DNA of 64,000 nucleotides from Begonia masoniana. Its lineage: Eukaryota; Streptophyta; Magnoliopsida; Cucurbitales; Begoniaceae. Each line of letters begins with the position of its first letter. Positions within the stretch are counted from its first letter, which is position 1. A program made the position numbers and the translations under genes. Under the pieces are notes generated by a model, which did no database searches, was not told the DNA's origin, and saw nothing but the letters and a program-made list of their open reading frames with translations. Location: the NCBI GenBank assembly GCA_022432975.1, contig CM039502.1, positions 2,904,375 through 2,968,374 of the forward strand, written 5' to 3'. This document shows, piece after piece, positions 51,531-62,688 of this stretch.

Positions 51531-52429
51531 CATTATTATAACTGCCAAGTGGTGCGGAAATGAGTACGTAATATTACCAAACAAAATATTGCCAACAACA
51601 GCATCACCAAGACAAATTCCCAGAACGAAAGAAGAAAAAATAGCACCTGGAATTTGTTCTTGCTGAGCGAGCATCGCCAATACATGAAGAACCATTGAAA
51701 AAGTGTTTCTTGGCTGCGACAGAGAAGTTTGAACAACATGAGAACTTGGTCCGTTGAACACGTTGAAGAAAATTTCGGAAAAAAAATGGGGAAGCAAGTC
51801 ATATATGGTAAGGGATACATGAGTCGGAAAGTTTGAGGAAGAAGAAGAAATATTTGTTAAAGAAATGTGCAGAGGAAGTAAGAGAATGGGGATCTCAAGA
51901 AAGCTGACTGCAGAGCACATGAATGGCGGCCAAGGGAGGAGGAATAGACGAACCCCATGACAGTGGGCGAGAGGAGAGCAGCAAAGCCCGAATCAAATTC
52001 TAGAGTATTTCAGTGGACAGACTACTGGCGGTGGGAGAGGAGCACTGGAAGGAAGTTGGGGGGTAGGGCTGGAATTGGACATATTTTGGATTGATGGGCT
52101 TTCCTGGGTTGACTCTCTGGGCCTGGCGATTGCTGGGCCTTCCTTGTGGTAACTTCCAGAACCTCTTGGTGCAAGAGAACTGGGCTGGAAGAATAGCTAC
52201 GAAGAGGAAAAGAGACGGTGGCGAAAAAGAGGAGGCCGGTGAGGGAAGGTTTAGCACTAACGGCGACCGGCGGAGAAAAAAAAAGGGACGGTGCTTCGTA
52301 AGATCAGAGACTTTGAAGTAGCTTCGCGGCAACTGCGACGAGGGAGAGAGAAGTAGATCTGGAAACGTGGAAGGTGGACAGCAGAAACGGTAAGGCAGAC
52401 GACGACAGTGAAATGTTCAACATTCGACG

Positions 52430-52800
52430 AGAAGAGGAAACAAGAAAATGCAGTCATCGCGATAGGGAATGAGGTGGCTGCGAGTCCGGTTGCGACCTGT
52501 GAAAGCCAAAAAAGTTGCTCAGAATAGGGCAGATGAAGATCCTAGAATGAGGATTTCTGCTTAGTGAATGACAGTGGCAGTTAGAACAGCAATTGGGTAA
52601 AAGGAATTTGGGGCTGGAAACGGGATATCTACTGAGATAGTTGGTTTCCATTTGTAAGCACATAGAAGAAACCCGAGAAAAGGTAGTCATTCGCGATAGT
52701 GAAGAGGTGGCTGCGATTCTGGTTGGGAAGCAGACAAGTTGTTCAGAAAGTAAAGCAGATATCTCACTGATTGATTTTCTGCTTTGCAAGGGATGGCAAA
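52430..52800. repeat. two imperfect ~130-bp internal repeats of the LTR element
   Basis: The stretches at about 52435-52590 and 52668-52790 share AGTCAT(T)CGCGATAG, GAGGTGGCTGCGA and GTTGCTCAGAA/GTTGTTCAGAA. Confidence 0.6.
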
Positions 52801-53260
52801 GGAGCAGCATTGGGGGCAAGAAGTTAGGGTTGAGAATTTACAGCCACTGTTTGGAATGTTGGGCTTTTATGTTAAGGCCCTTTCCAGTTTAAGAGTGGTT
52901 GGGCCTTCTAATTTACAGTCTATTCTCAACATTCACCATGCCAACTCAACTTCAGCAACATTCATTTCAAATTCTTTGTTCAAGGTGGAATCGGGGGCAA
53001 CAAATGAGCCGGACACCTCTTGGAATTTTTTCACCTTGAGGACAGGTGTGTTTTCAAGGGGAAGTATGATAGGAGTTAGAGGAGTTAGTAAAGTTAGGTA
53101 AGTTGTAAAGAGGTTGTATAAATAGGAGATGATAGGGATAGAGAGGTTATCATATAGTAGTTGAGAGAAGTTTGGGGAGAGATGGGTCTCCTCGAATAAC
53201 CCTAGTTTGTATAATCTGTTTCGTGTGATTTGAATAAAGATATGAGGAAAGTACAGATAC

Positions 53261-55120
53261 TTTGTTTTAATACTAGCTTATACAATAAAATCATTTACAA
53301 TTCAGTATTAAGTGAATTTTCCTCATTTTGACTGATAAGTCCTGTATTATTATTTTTCGTTGTGGCTTTTAACTTGCAGGTGTGACTGTGTTTAATGTAC
53401 TTGACATTATTATGTAGTGCCGTATATGTTGAAGTGCAAGTATAAGTCCTTTTGAGCTGATTCCTGTTTTGCAGGCGATACATTGCTATGGTCGAAATTG
53501 CAAATTGTAGGGGAGGATGACAACTACTTAAATTAGTATTTCCTCTTGCTGAAATGTTCTGAATAGTCATGCTCATATCCATTTTCAGATAGGTCGGAAT
53601 TTTTTGCCTCTATCTTTCTATTGATTGATATCGCCTTAATACCGATTTACAATGGGAGATTGCATAATTGATGTGGCAAGTCACATGACCTTTTTTTTTA
53701 ATGGTGGAACTTTAAAAAATGTCATCAGAACATTTTTCCATTTTGATGGGTTTTATTGTTCTTTTGTGTTTGTTAAAAATGTGAAAATAATGCCTCCATA
53801 GCTATAACCCACATTAGATAATTCTTTAGAGCGCGTTACATATGTAATGATTCAACAGTTCCACGTCGTTTTTTGCCTTATTTTTTCTTATTGTCTCTAC
53901 TTGATCGACTATTTTTGCAGCTCGGTCGGGCCTTATGGATCACATCATTAGAACAATCATACGATGTCAATCCGATGCAGCAATTGACATTCCTTCATTA
54001 TCTGAAAAGCAATTCCACTTTAGAACGACTTGATTGCTGAGAGAGTAAGCTTCTAGTTCTTGTAGCCTTCCCTCAAGTTTCTCCTCTAAGTTGATTATTA
54101 CTGTTTGTCATTATCTGTGTGGGAAAAATGCGAGTTTGATATTTTAGTATTTCGGCCCCTTTTCCTTTGTAGAATTGACACTTGAGGGATAGCAACATTT
54201 ATACTAAACCTATTATCTTAATCTGCCGTTGTTACATTTCGGAAAAAACACTGATTATTGTTCTTAGATTCTCATGAGATTATATTGCGGCGAGGCTTCC
54301 TCTTGTAAGTTTTTGATAATTAGTGTTTTGAACCTATGTGCTGGCCACAGATACCGACTTTGGACTTAGCTTAATGACTTGGATCAAAATAAATTCAATA
54401 CAGCTTGTTTTAATCTTTTTAGCATCTCTTCTGCAATTGATATGTCTTCTTTTTTTGTTTAAACAGAAAAAAATTGGGCACAATCTTAAGGTGTTTCAAA
54501 GACTGGTTGTACTTCTCTCACGGAAGATTGTGATTCAAAAGTTGATTATGAAATTGTTTTGTCTTGTTTTTTTACCGGGGGTTAGTCAAAATGTCACCCA
54601 TTTTTTGAACATGTAACTTATTTGTAGTATTTTCTCATGTCTGTGAGTTACATGTTATTTTAAACCTTGCATAATTTGTTATACGGTTTTTATAGCCCTT
54701 CATGAATGTTTGACGGTAATGACTTTAGATACCTTCTTCAATCAGTACGATAATTTCTCCAAGATAATGATAAATTATGTTTCTTTATTACATTCTAACT
54801 TTTAATGTTGATGTAGTATTTGTTCATGGTTGTAAGTGAATCTATTATTTAACTATGATATATCCTTATTGATCATAAACGTGACACATATATTACTATT
54901 ATAAGGTAAACTAGCTCACATATTGTATTGTGTTTCTATCTTTTTGGGATTCTTCGTATAGTCTATTTGACCCTTTATTAACAACAATAATTTACATTCT
55001 TGATCGAGTTTTAGTATTTTAGAAAAACACACATTGCAAGCACTATTAGTTCATCGGATAGCAAATATAAAATTTACGAGTAGTACGGAGAAAGGCAACT
55101 TCAACCAACATCCTTGATAT
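53261..55120. other. no gene recognised
   Basis: AT-rich. A splice-like acceptor followed by an open segment (about 53927-54030, SARSGLMDHIIRTIIRCQS or, in another frame, LGRALWITSLEQSYDVN) may be an exon of an unknown gene. Confidence 0.35.
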
Positions 55121-56278
55121 TTACAAATCGTATTTTGTTGATGAGACCTCTACATTCATGTTGAAGCTTGAGTGATTCATAAAGCTTAAAGCCATATCAC
55201 CACCCTTGGCATGTGACTCTGCATAATTTAATTTGAAAGATCCATATTCCAGCATGGAAGTCACGCTCTCTACAATTCCACCTGTAGCCACCAGAATCTG
55301 TATCAATCGTCTATTAGACTGTGTCTAGCAAGAGAGAGAGAGAGAGAGCCTTATCTTCTAGACAAAGAAAGACTATTGTATGATAAAGGAGGTTATTAAT
55401 CATCACATTCAGAGGTTTATAGTAAACTAAAATTGTCTTGACAGAGACAATGTGTAAGGGGTAACTACAAGTCTAATTTTCGTTCAAGGCATACTAACGC
55501 TTATACCGAGCATCGGATAAGGGAATCGATATCCCGCCTAACCAAAAGCAAAAACTAGAGATCTAGTTTTTCAATCTTTTTTCTGGGGTTTTAACGCGTG
55601 TGTGTAAAAACTTGGAAAACAGCATTACTTTAACTTAAAGCCACTCCCACGAAACAGGGCAGTCAAAAGAAGACCGTACATGACCGGTGAAGAATACTTA
55701 AATGAATTAAATTTATTCTTACTTATATTATCAGCTAGAAGACCCAACTTTGGATATCATCAAACTCAAAATTACTTCTTAGAAAAATTCACATTAAGAC
55801 CAACAAAAACGAAAAGTAGCCTACTTTAAGGACTAAAAAAATTGTTCTAATGATTAATCATTTACAAGCTTACAGATGTGGTTAGTTATAAAAACTTTGC
55901 ATTGAACTCTTGATGGAAAAATCACTTCGAGGCAGACATATTTAAGCAACGTTAGGTTACCTCAGTCGAAATTTGTATAAATCCATCATATGAAATTAAC
56001 AATTTAATCCCCCAAACAAGAAGCCTTTGAAGATCTTTCGGTCCACTGTTTTCGACGCCAGCTTCCTCCACCATCACGTCGTAAAGTTGCTTACCGTTCT
56101 AGGACATTGGAAAAACAAGTAAGTCCTTAAGCGTTAATAGGATATGTTCACACCTAATAAATAAGAAGAATGTATTAACTTGTTGGATCTCGACACTTAC
56201 GAATATAACTGGAAAGAAGTGGAATTGTCCTTCGGGCTTAGTCTGCGTTTGCTTGAAATTAAACCAAATGGGAGGAAA
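55121..56278 (-). CDS. unrecognised protein, three phase-0 3' exons
   Basis: Three minus-strand blocks with AG acceptors and, for the first two, GT donors join in phase 0: 56201-56278, 55961-56098 and 55121-55297. They read FPPIWFNFKQTQ..., FHFFPVIF, then NGKQLYDVMVEEAGVENSG, KDLQRLLVWGIKLLI, then ILVATGGIVESVTSMLEYGS, KLNYAESHAKGGDMALSF, to a stop. The 138- and 177-nt exons without stops, and the phase agreement, argue for a real gene, but I do not recognise the family. The 5' part is not visible before 56278 and may include the exons at 57395-57932. The hydrophobic centre could be a membrane segment. No function is proposed. Confidence 0.5.
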
Positions 56279-57185
56279 CTAGGCACCAGAGTTCCCAATT
56301 GACAAATATGAAAATATCTGCCAAACATATCAAATTGACGCATCATTCAAAGCTTTTCAGGTCGTATTTATAAGATTTGCATGAAGGTTTTTCATACTGC
56401 CATCTTTTTTTCCCACCCCAAACACTTTTCCCCACCCCCCTCCGGATGTCATGGAGCTCGTCTCCTACTTTCCACTTCCTGAAACAGTACAACATAATAG
56501 ATGAACAATTGTACAATGTCCAGAACGGTCTGCAATCGATGACAATTTAGAGGAGAGCAGAGAGAAGGCCTACAGCGCTCCTCATCAAAGATAAATCTCA
56601 CTCGTGTGTCCTAGAACAAGCACAAACAATTAGCCCATTTTCTGCATGGTTGTTTTGCATACTTACATTAGCCATCCAACACTCACATGTATCTGTTGCA
56701 ATACATTAATTTCTTTTCCTTCAAGATTCCGTATATATGGTTTTACCATATTTTTTATTCTTTACATATACAGAAATATGCATATTAATATGACCTGAAC
56801 ATAAGGAGAAGCCCAAGGAGACCGCATGAGCAGCTTGCAATAGATTATTTTGTATAACGCTAGTCCACCAGCCGACCGTTCCAAATCATTCTTATCTACA
56901 TTTCATCTCAAGATACACTATCGAAGCGAAATCAACATTGGGATAATGTTAAAATGTAAAACACTGACTTCTTGTCTGCAAAAATACAATGTAGAACCGC
57001 TCTATACACTATATTTGGATTTTTCGGGGCAGTTTCGGCTATAATAAATAGGCATTCCTACTTCCACAGGATAGCTAAACACAATTCAATTGGACCTTTT
57101 GTATTATTTGTGTAGATGTCAATCTAATGCTGAAATGCACAAGCCATTCAGCTTAGATTATAGGTCCGTGTTTGACACCAATCAA

Positions 57186-57932
57186 ACGATCGGAATTCGG
57201 TAATCTGGAAAAGGAATCACAACGCCTTTGCCCTTGATATTCTCTTCAAGCTGTCGAGTTTGAACTTGTAGAATTTAAAACTATGATACTATATGCATAT
57301 CGAATAATTAAATTATTGAGTTTTCATATATCTCCAAGTCTCTATCAACCGAAAAGGAAGCATCGGCTGAAATTTCTGGGCGGATAATATTTCTCTAACC
57401 CACCAACAGTAGACATTCCAAAAAAGACAGTGTAATAGCTACAATCTGTAGAATCTCTTCTTTAAGAAAGGGTACCCTAACTAAGCAAAGTGAGATGAAG
57501 TAGATTGTTACGCCAAGAGTGAGGGAAACAAACCGCGGAGGCCACCACAACTGAGCCGCCATTGGAGCTTCTGGCATTTCTTCTTCGACGATCTTGAATA
57601 TAAATTGCTGTGCTATGGAATGACCTTTTGACATTCCCAAAAACTCCATCCACCGGCTCCTCTGTTTAGATATACACATTAATGTTTCTCCATCCAAGGG
57701 AAAAGTTAATATCAGCTTCTAATCAACGTAAGGTGAGAAATGCATCAACAAATCTATACAAAGAAACAGAAAGAGAATCCAGAAGTGGAAAAGCTGAAGG
57801 AAAAAGGGTAAAAATTACTTCGACAAGAGAGAAACGGAGATGCACACAATAGAGAGCTGGACATTTTTCTTCAGCTCGAAAAATTTCAGCTCTCGGAGGA
57901 GAAACCAGTCCAAAAGGGCAAGACTTTGACAC
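57186..57932 (-). CDS. unrecognised small protein, possible exons with membrane segment
   Basis: On the minus strand an ATG at 57932 opens a frame to VE followed by a GT donor at about 57818. An AG acceptor then opens RSRWMEFLGMSKGHSIAQQF and IVEEEMPEAPMAAQLWWPPR, followed by a hydrophobic stretch (FVSLTLGVTIYFISLCLV) likely to cross a membrane (about 57480-57655). A further block (LEENIKGKGVVIPFPDYRIP, about 57186-57250) ends in a stop. A minus-sense TATATATAGG lies just upstream near 57945, supporting a promoter. It may be a separate gene or the 5' part of the one ending at 55121. No family is recognised. Confidence 0.35.
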
Positions 57933-58160
57933 TAATGCCCACCTATATATATTAACAATATCGAATAACTTCTAGCAGCGACAAGGGTATTTGCGGAATC
58001 GACTATTTATGGTAAGCCTAGTTCAGTTGGGTGGCTTATCTCTTCGACATTATCCATTCTCTGAAACTAACAAAAACACTCCTACACTCATTTTGTAGCG
58101 AAAGCTCAGACCTTTCTCCTGAAATCTCTTTGATCATCAAAACAAGTTTGAAGTTTGAAA

Positions 58161-58215
58161 ATGGCTGTTTCTCTTACTAATATGCCCGTTTATTCCCTTA
58201 AATGCTCGAGCAAAC

Positions 58216-58273
<58 letters not shown>

Positions 58274-59669
58274 GTTTTGGGTTTTCTATTACTTGGAATT
58301 TGTTTTCTTACCTTATAAAATTTATTCATGACAAATAAATCTGTTTTTATAGGAATTTTTACTGACAATTCGACTACTGGAAAAGTTGTTCGGGTAAATA
58401 AACTGACTCAGGGCTCGAATACTGCAAAATTTCAGCTTCTGGAGGTAAAGGTGAGATTTTGGCCTCTCCTATCCATTTTGTAAAATATAATCTCTCTAAG
58501 TTGTGAAAATAGAAAATATAAATTGTGGGTTAGAGTCCATTTTGTGATTTGATTGTGGGTTCGAGAGACTAAAAAATGTTATTGAGTTTCTGGTGTTGTG
58601 CAAATTAATAATCTGGTAGAACCCTACAAAATCTGCACATATCTAGAGCTCAAAGTTTTGATAGTGTTTAGGTTCTAAACGTTTTGTACAGGGAAATCAA
58701 GTTATTCTCGTTTTTTTTCCATCTTTACGTATTTGCGAGGGAAGCTATGAAGAATAGATGCTCAGTTTTCCGATATTTGGACAAATCTTTGTGTTTTTAG
58801 AAAGTTTTTGATTGTGTCCTCGGGTTGAGTCTTCGAAGACACATCCCTCTTTATCTGTACATCCCAAAAGAGTAAATTTTCCTCCCAAGAACAATTGAAC
58901 TCAAAAACGATGAAAATGCAGATGAGGTATTACGGAGAAAATTGCCAAATAGCATCTCCTGTTGTCGAGCATAGCTACTTCTCTCTGTCTCTCTCTACAC
59001 ACCTCCGGAAGATATTGTAGAGTTAGCTAAACATTCTAAGGTTGAACGGGAATTAGAGAGACTGCCTAAGAATTGAATAGCTATATTTTCCATCTATGTT
59101 TTCGTTTCTTAGCAATTATTTCAATCTTGCTTTTGCAGGCTGCAGAGAGCAATCCGCCGACCAAATTGACGAGTATAGTCTGTTCTAAGTGCGAAGGAAA
59201 TGGTAAGTCAATCATTCAAATTACATTCTACTCTCCATTCCCGAGGAGCAAACTGAGTTTGTCGTGTTTTGAGCGGTTTTAAGGTGCCATTGCATGTACT
59301 CAATGCAAAGGAAGTGGTGTTAATTCTGTGGATCACTTCGATGGACAATTTAAAGCTGGTGGGCTATGTTGGCTTTGCAGGTACTCTTACAAACCCTTTT
59401 TCCCTTATGTCTCTCTTTGGTATTTGTGATTTTGTTCTACCACTGCGTCTTTCACGAGAAACTCTCCGATGCGAATAAACAAACACTAAAGCTATCGGCT
59501 TCCATAAATCCTCAGCATCGATGATTCGTGGAACTGTGTTATAGTTCTTCAAACGGCAGTTTAATGAAACTTGTATATCGATTGTTGTAGAGGGAAGAGA
59601 GACATATTATGTGGAGACTGCAATGGAGCTGGATTCATTGGTGGGTTTATGAGCACATTTGATGAATAA
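58161..59669 (+). CDS. BSD2: BSD2-like chloroplast zinc-finger chaperone for Rubisco assembly
   Basis: Five exons (58161-58218, 58353-58450, 59139-59202, 59284-59380, 59591-59669) join in frame to 131 residues, close to the usual ~136. The first ~50 residues are Ser/Thr-rich and basic, as in a chloroplast transit peptide. Then come four DnaJ-type Cys pairs: CSKCEGNG (C67, C70), CTQCKGSG (C78, C81), CWLCRGKR (C102, C105) and CGDCNGAG (C113, C116), with the conserved linker DHFDGQFKAGGLCW and the end GFIGGFMSTFDE. There is no J domain. In maize and Arabidopsis BSD2 holds newly folded Rubisco large subunits in the stroma until small subunits displace it. All eight cysteines are present. The donor of intron 1 runs straight into a ~50-bp (CT)n array. 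Confidence 0.95.
58220..58271. repeat. (CT)n microsatellite at the BSD2 intron 1 donor
   Basis: About 26 CT units begin at the GT of the 5' splice site, so the U1-pairing positions +3 to +6 are CTCT instead of the usual AAGT-like bases. Confidence 0.9.
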
Positions 59670-59930
59670 AGACTGGGTTTTGATTCTTATTTTGCTCTTG
59701 TATCTTTTCTTCAACAATACATGTTATGATCTGTAATCCATTAAATTTTCCGGTTCAGAGAGATAAGCTAAAGAAGCTGCAAATTTCTGTTACAAGTTTT
59801 CTAATTAATCTATTCAGAGTCCTGTGATTTTATAGTTAATTATTGCTTTTTTCCACTATTTATTTCCTCTATTTATCCTATGCCTGGTTCCTCTCGATGC
59901 CCATCTTTTATTAGACAGAGATGTTGGCCC
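59670..59930. other. 3' flank of BSD2
   Basis: T-rich 3' region. No gene. Confidence 0.4.
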
Positions 59931-59934
59931 GGTT

Positions 59935-60190
59935 CGCTTAGTTTTCGCTCCGATTGTGTTTTGAAACCGAACCAAAATTGAACTGATTTTTTTGGTTTTG
60001 CTCAGTTTGATTTTGGTTTGGTTTCGGTTCTGGATATTTTCTGATTGGTCTCATTTTTTGATCAGTTTAAGCCAGTTTGTGCTCGATTTGATTCTTTTTT
60101 TGCAAGTTTTTTTTTTAAATTATAGTAAAAACACATAAATATTCAATATCAGTTTGGTTCAAATCTGACCGATTGAAAAAGGAATTGAGA
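59935..60190. repeat. AACCGAACC/GGTTTGG-type interspersed repeat
   Basis: GGCCCGGTTCGC, GAAACCGAACCAAAATTGAAC, TTTGGTTTGGTTTCGGTTC and AGTTTGGTTCAAATC words, the same class as the blocks at 8320 and 15560. Confidence 0.55.
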
Positions 60191-61069
60191 ACATAACCAA
60201 GAATTTCAGTTTGACTCCGTTTAGGTTTTCTAGAAATTATTATCGTTACTTAGTGATATTTTACACATTGTTCTAAATTATTGTTCATCGCTGACCCACG
60301 AACAACAATCGCACTCAAAAGATTCGATGAAAACGAAAAATAATTGACAGTATAAAGTTACACGAGGGTGAAAAATTCGATTGGAAAAGCATCGGAACAC
60401 GACCATAAAATCAAGATTTGGTTGTGAATTTCAAGTTAGAGCATTAGGAAAAGATACATAACTTTTAGAGCTATTTATGTTACAATGTATTGAAGAGAAT
60501 TAATAGGTAAATAAATAGATCCCACCCCACGAGATGTTGCTGTTACAGTTATGATGGATTGGGTCTTTGGGTAGTAGCTTCTTCATTATACTTTTCTTCC
60601 AAACTAAACTACCATCACATGATATCATTTTACTCTTACTCTTCTCTCTAATTACACTCTACTTTCTCGGGTTACAGAGCGCGGAGTTTTTTTTCTGCTA
60701 ACACAATATTATCCACTTTGAACTGAAGTCTATATGAATCTGTTTTTGAGTTTTCGCCAAAATCATGTTGTAGTAAGTAATATGATATAGTCTTCTCGTC
60801 GTCGTCTCTAACTCTATCTTGACTGGTATTGACGTGACGTAAATATTGCACCAGTAAGTTTATATCATAAAATTACAAGTTTTCTATAAGTGCAAGCATC
60901 GAGGTTAGTAATTAAGCTAATCTAAAGTTAGCATTATTTACAAATATTAGATTATATGGTTGTCTTTAATGTTTGTGTTCATACCTGACCAAACATTTTT
61001 CATCGAAATATTAATTTTTGTAATGGACATTGTATGTTCGGTCTTTGTCTCGTTACTGCAATATTCATC

Positions 61070-61473
61070 TGTTTTGTGTCGAAACTTGTATAATTTTACT
61101 TTTAAATTTCATCTCAAAACACACTGTCACCAATGGGTCAAGTCGGCCTTCTAGTGAGAGGCCTAGGTCGAGCCTTGTCGAACTTAGAAGGTGACACCTC
61201 CCATTCATGTGTTTTGCGTCGAAACTTGTACAATTTTATTTGTAGATTTCATTTCAAAACACGTTGTCACCAACGAGTCGGGTTGACCCGCTAGCGAGAG
61301 GCCTAGGTCGAGCCCTGTCGAACTTGAAGGTGACAACCCTCATTCATGTGTTTTGCGTCGAAACTTATACAATTTTACTTTTAGATTTCATTTCAAAACA
61401 CGTTGTCACCAACTGATCGGGTTGGCCCGCTAGTGAGGGGCCTAGGTATAGCCCCGTCAAACTTGGAGGTGAC

Positions 61474-61480
<7 letters not shown>
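61070..61480. repeat. three tandem copies of a ~137-bp repeat
   Basis: TGTTTTGTGTCGAAACTTG begins at about 61072, and TGTGTTTTGCGTCGAAACTT at about 61207 and 61345. Each copy runs through CAAAACAC(A/G)(C/T)TGTCACCAA, a GGGTC/GGGTTG block, GAGAGGCCTAGGTCGAGCC and GGTGACA. Copies 2 and 3 are closest to each other. Confidence 0.85.

Positions 61481-61507
<27 letters not shown>
61475..61507. repeat. C33 homopolymer
   Basis: An unbroken run of 33 C directly at the end of the third tandem copy, where the other copies have CCTCCC or CCCTC. The length is probably uncertain in the assembly. Confidence 0.9.
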
Positions 61508-61509
<2 letters not shown>

Positions 61510-61942
61510 CCAATAGGAAGGTCGCCTTTGATCAGGGTCGGTTTTTGGCCAACAAAGTTTGTGGGTCGGTCCGCCCTATTAGAACCAGGCCCAACTCTAG
61601 GTGGGCTGGTTCCATTTGTTTTTTGAGCCCGTATATAGTATTTTCATTTAAACAATATATATTCATTATTTTCCATGGGTAGAAAGGTTGAATATGCAAG
61701 TTTTATATCCAAATATAGAACGACACGATCTTAAATAATGAAACTCTATTGGTAACTTGAAAAAATAATCACGTGGGCTGTGACAAAATTATCAAATCAT
61801 AACAAATTCTATATATTTTTATTGATTCACAAATTACATGCAACTTTCTTCAACTGAAAAAAAACAGAGAGAATCCTGTTTACTATAAACCTTTTACTAG
61901 ACAGACACCCATACGAGCTTGATTTTATGATATAATATCAAA
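61510..61942. other. spacer downstream of the ERF gene
   Basis: The first part has GGTCGG/GGTCCG words like a remnant of the tandem repeat. The rest is AT-rich 3' flank of the ERF gene. Confidence 0.45.
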
Positions 61943-62497
61943 TCAAATGTAGAAATAAGGACCTGCGTCTTGTTCATGACACTGAATTGAAGGGCTTGGA
62001 TTGTTTCCAATGAGCAATTCCTCGATCATTTGCAAAGCAACTCTTTCTTCCTCACTCATCTCTAGCGGAAGCTCGGGGATAGCCTCCAATGGCGGAAGCT
62101 GGTCAGAAGACAATGTACAAGACGAAGAATTCTGTTCAGGGTTCTTCTTTCCGAACTCGACGGTCATAACCCAATTGGAGTTTGAGATCGAACTCTGCCC
62201 AGCTCGCTTTTGCCAAACTCCGATATGAGAATTTTCGTTGTCTAACCTCAGACAAGTCATTGAAGGAGAAGGTGTTTTGCTGAATTTTCTCAGCTTTGCA
62301 TGGAGAATTTCTGACAAACTCTTGGGCGATAACGGAGAAAGCTTGTTTTTTTCTGAGTCGCTGGTCGGAGCTTGAGAGACTGGAAAATTCGTTTTCGCGT
62401 TTCTTCCACTCATCAAAATTGCTGCTTGATCGTAAGTTCTGGCTGCTTCTTCTGCAGTCTCGAAAGTTCCTAGCCAGACCCTTCTTTTCCTGTGAAG

Positions 62498-62535
<38 letters not shown>

Positions 62536-62688
62536 TATGAAAACAATGAGTAAAAGTAGAATTTTGATGATTTGAGTGAAGTAGGTAGGGTTGGTTGGTG
62601 AAAATTACAGCAATGGATGGCGAATTTCTGATACCCATGATCCCCAGTGTCTCTGCCTGACTCCTCTGAACTTCTTTGATTGCACCAT
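61943..62688 (-). CDS. AP2/ERF transcription factor, SHINE/WAX INDUCER type
   Basis: Two minus-strand exons (62609-62688, 61943-62489) join to 208 residues, near the 199 of Arabidopsis SHN1/WIN1. It starts [20 protein letters not shown] with ATG at 62688. The AP2 domain spans about residues 6-64 ([34 protein letters not shown]) and is split after HPLL by the single intron, the conserved position of the SHN clade. The acidic C-terminus ([29 protein letters not shown]) fits the clade's C-terminal motif. SHN/WIN1 proteins are nuclear activators of cuticular wax and cutin biosynthesis. The 119-bp intron carries a (GA)n tract at about 62498-62531, and the leader (62706-62723) carries another. Confidence 0.94.

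Larger units (their letters stand above)
51052..53255 (+). mobile_element. short non-autonomous LTR retrotransposon with perfect TSD
   Basis: The direct repeats at 51052-51235 and 53067-53255 share TGATAG starts, AGAGGAGTTAGTA, GATAGGGATAGAG, GTTATCATA, TAGTAGTTGAGAGAA and CCCTAGTTTGTATA, with CA ends. Two bases after the first LTR lies a perfect initiator Met-tRNA primer-binding site, TGGTATCAGAGC (51238-51249). The second LTR is preceded by the polypurine tract AAGGGGAAG. GATAC flanks both ends (51047-51051, 53256-53260). The interior holds only a broken Gag piece. All structural signals needed for mobilisation in trans are visible, but no RT or integrase. Confidence 0.93.

Noticed and set aside
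51468..51920. 150-codon minus-strand frame
   Set aside because: It lies antisense within an LTR element, is Leu/Ser/Phe-rich, and overlaps the Gag fragment on the plus strand. No domain.
52000..52819. Minus-strand frames of 110 and 121 codons
   Set aside because: Antisense to the purine-rich interior of the same LTR element; their Ser/Pro/Leu bias follows from composition.
54338..54616. Hydrophobic 92-codon frame
   Set aside because: The T-rich region naturally reads as Leu/Phe/Ile. No start context, splice signals or family match.
62136..62546. 136-codon minus-strand frame overlapping the ERF gene
   Set aside because: A shifted frame of the ERF exon; only the frame giving the AP2 domain is conserved.
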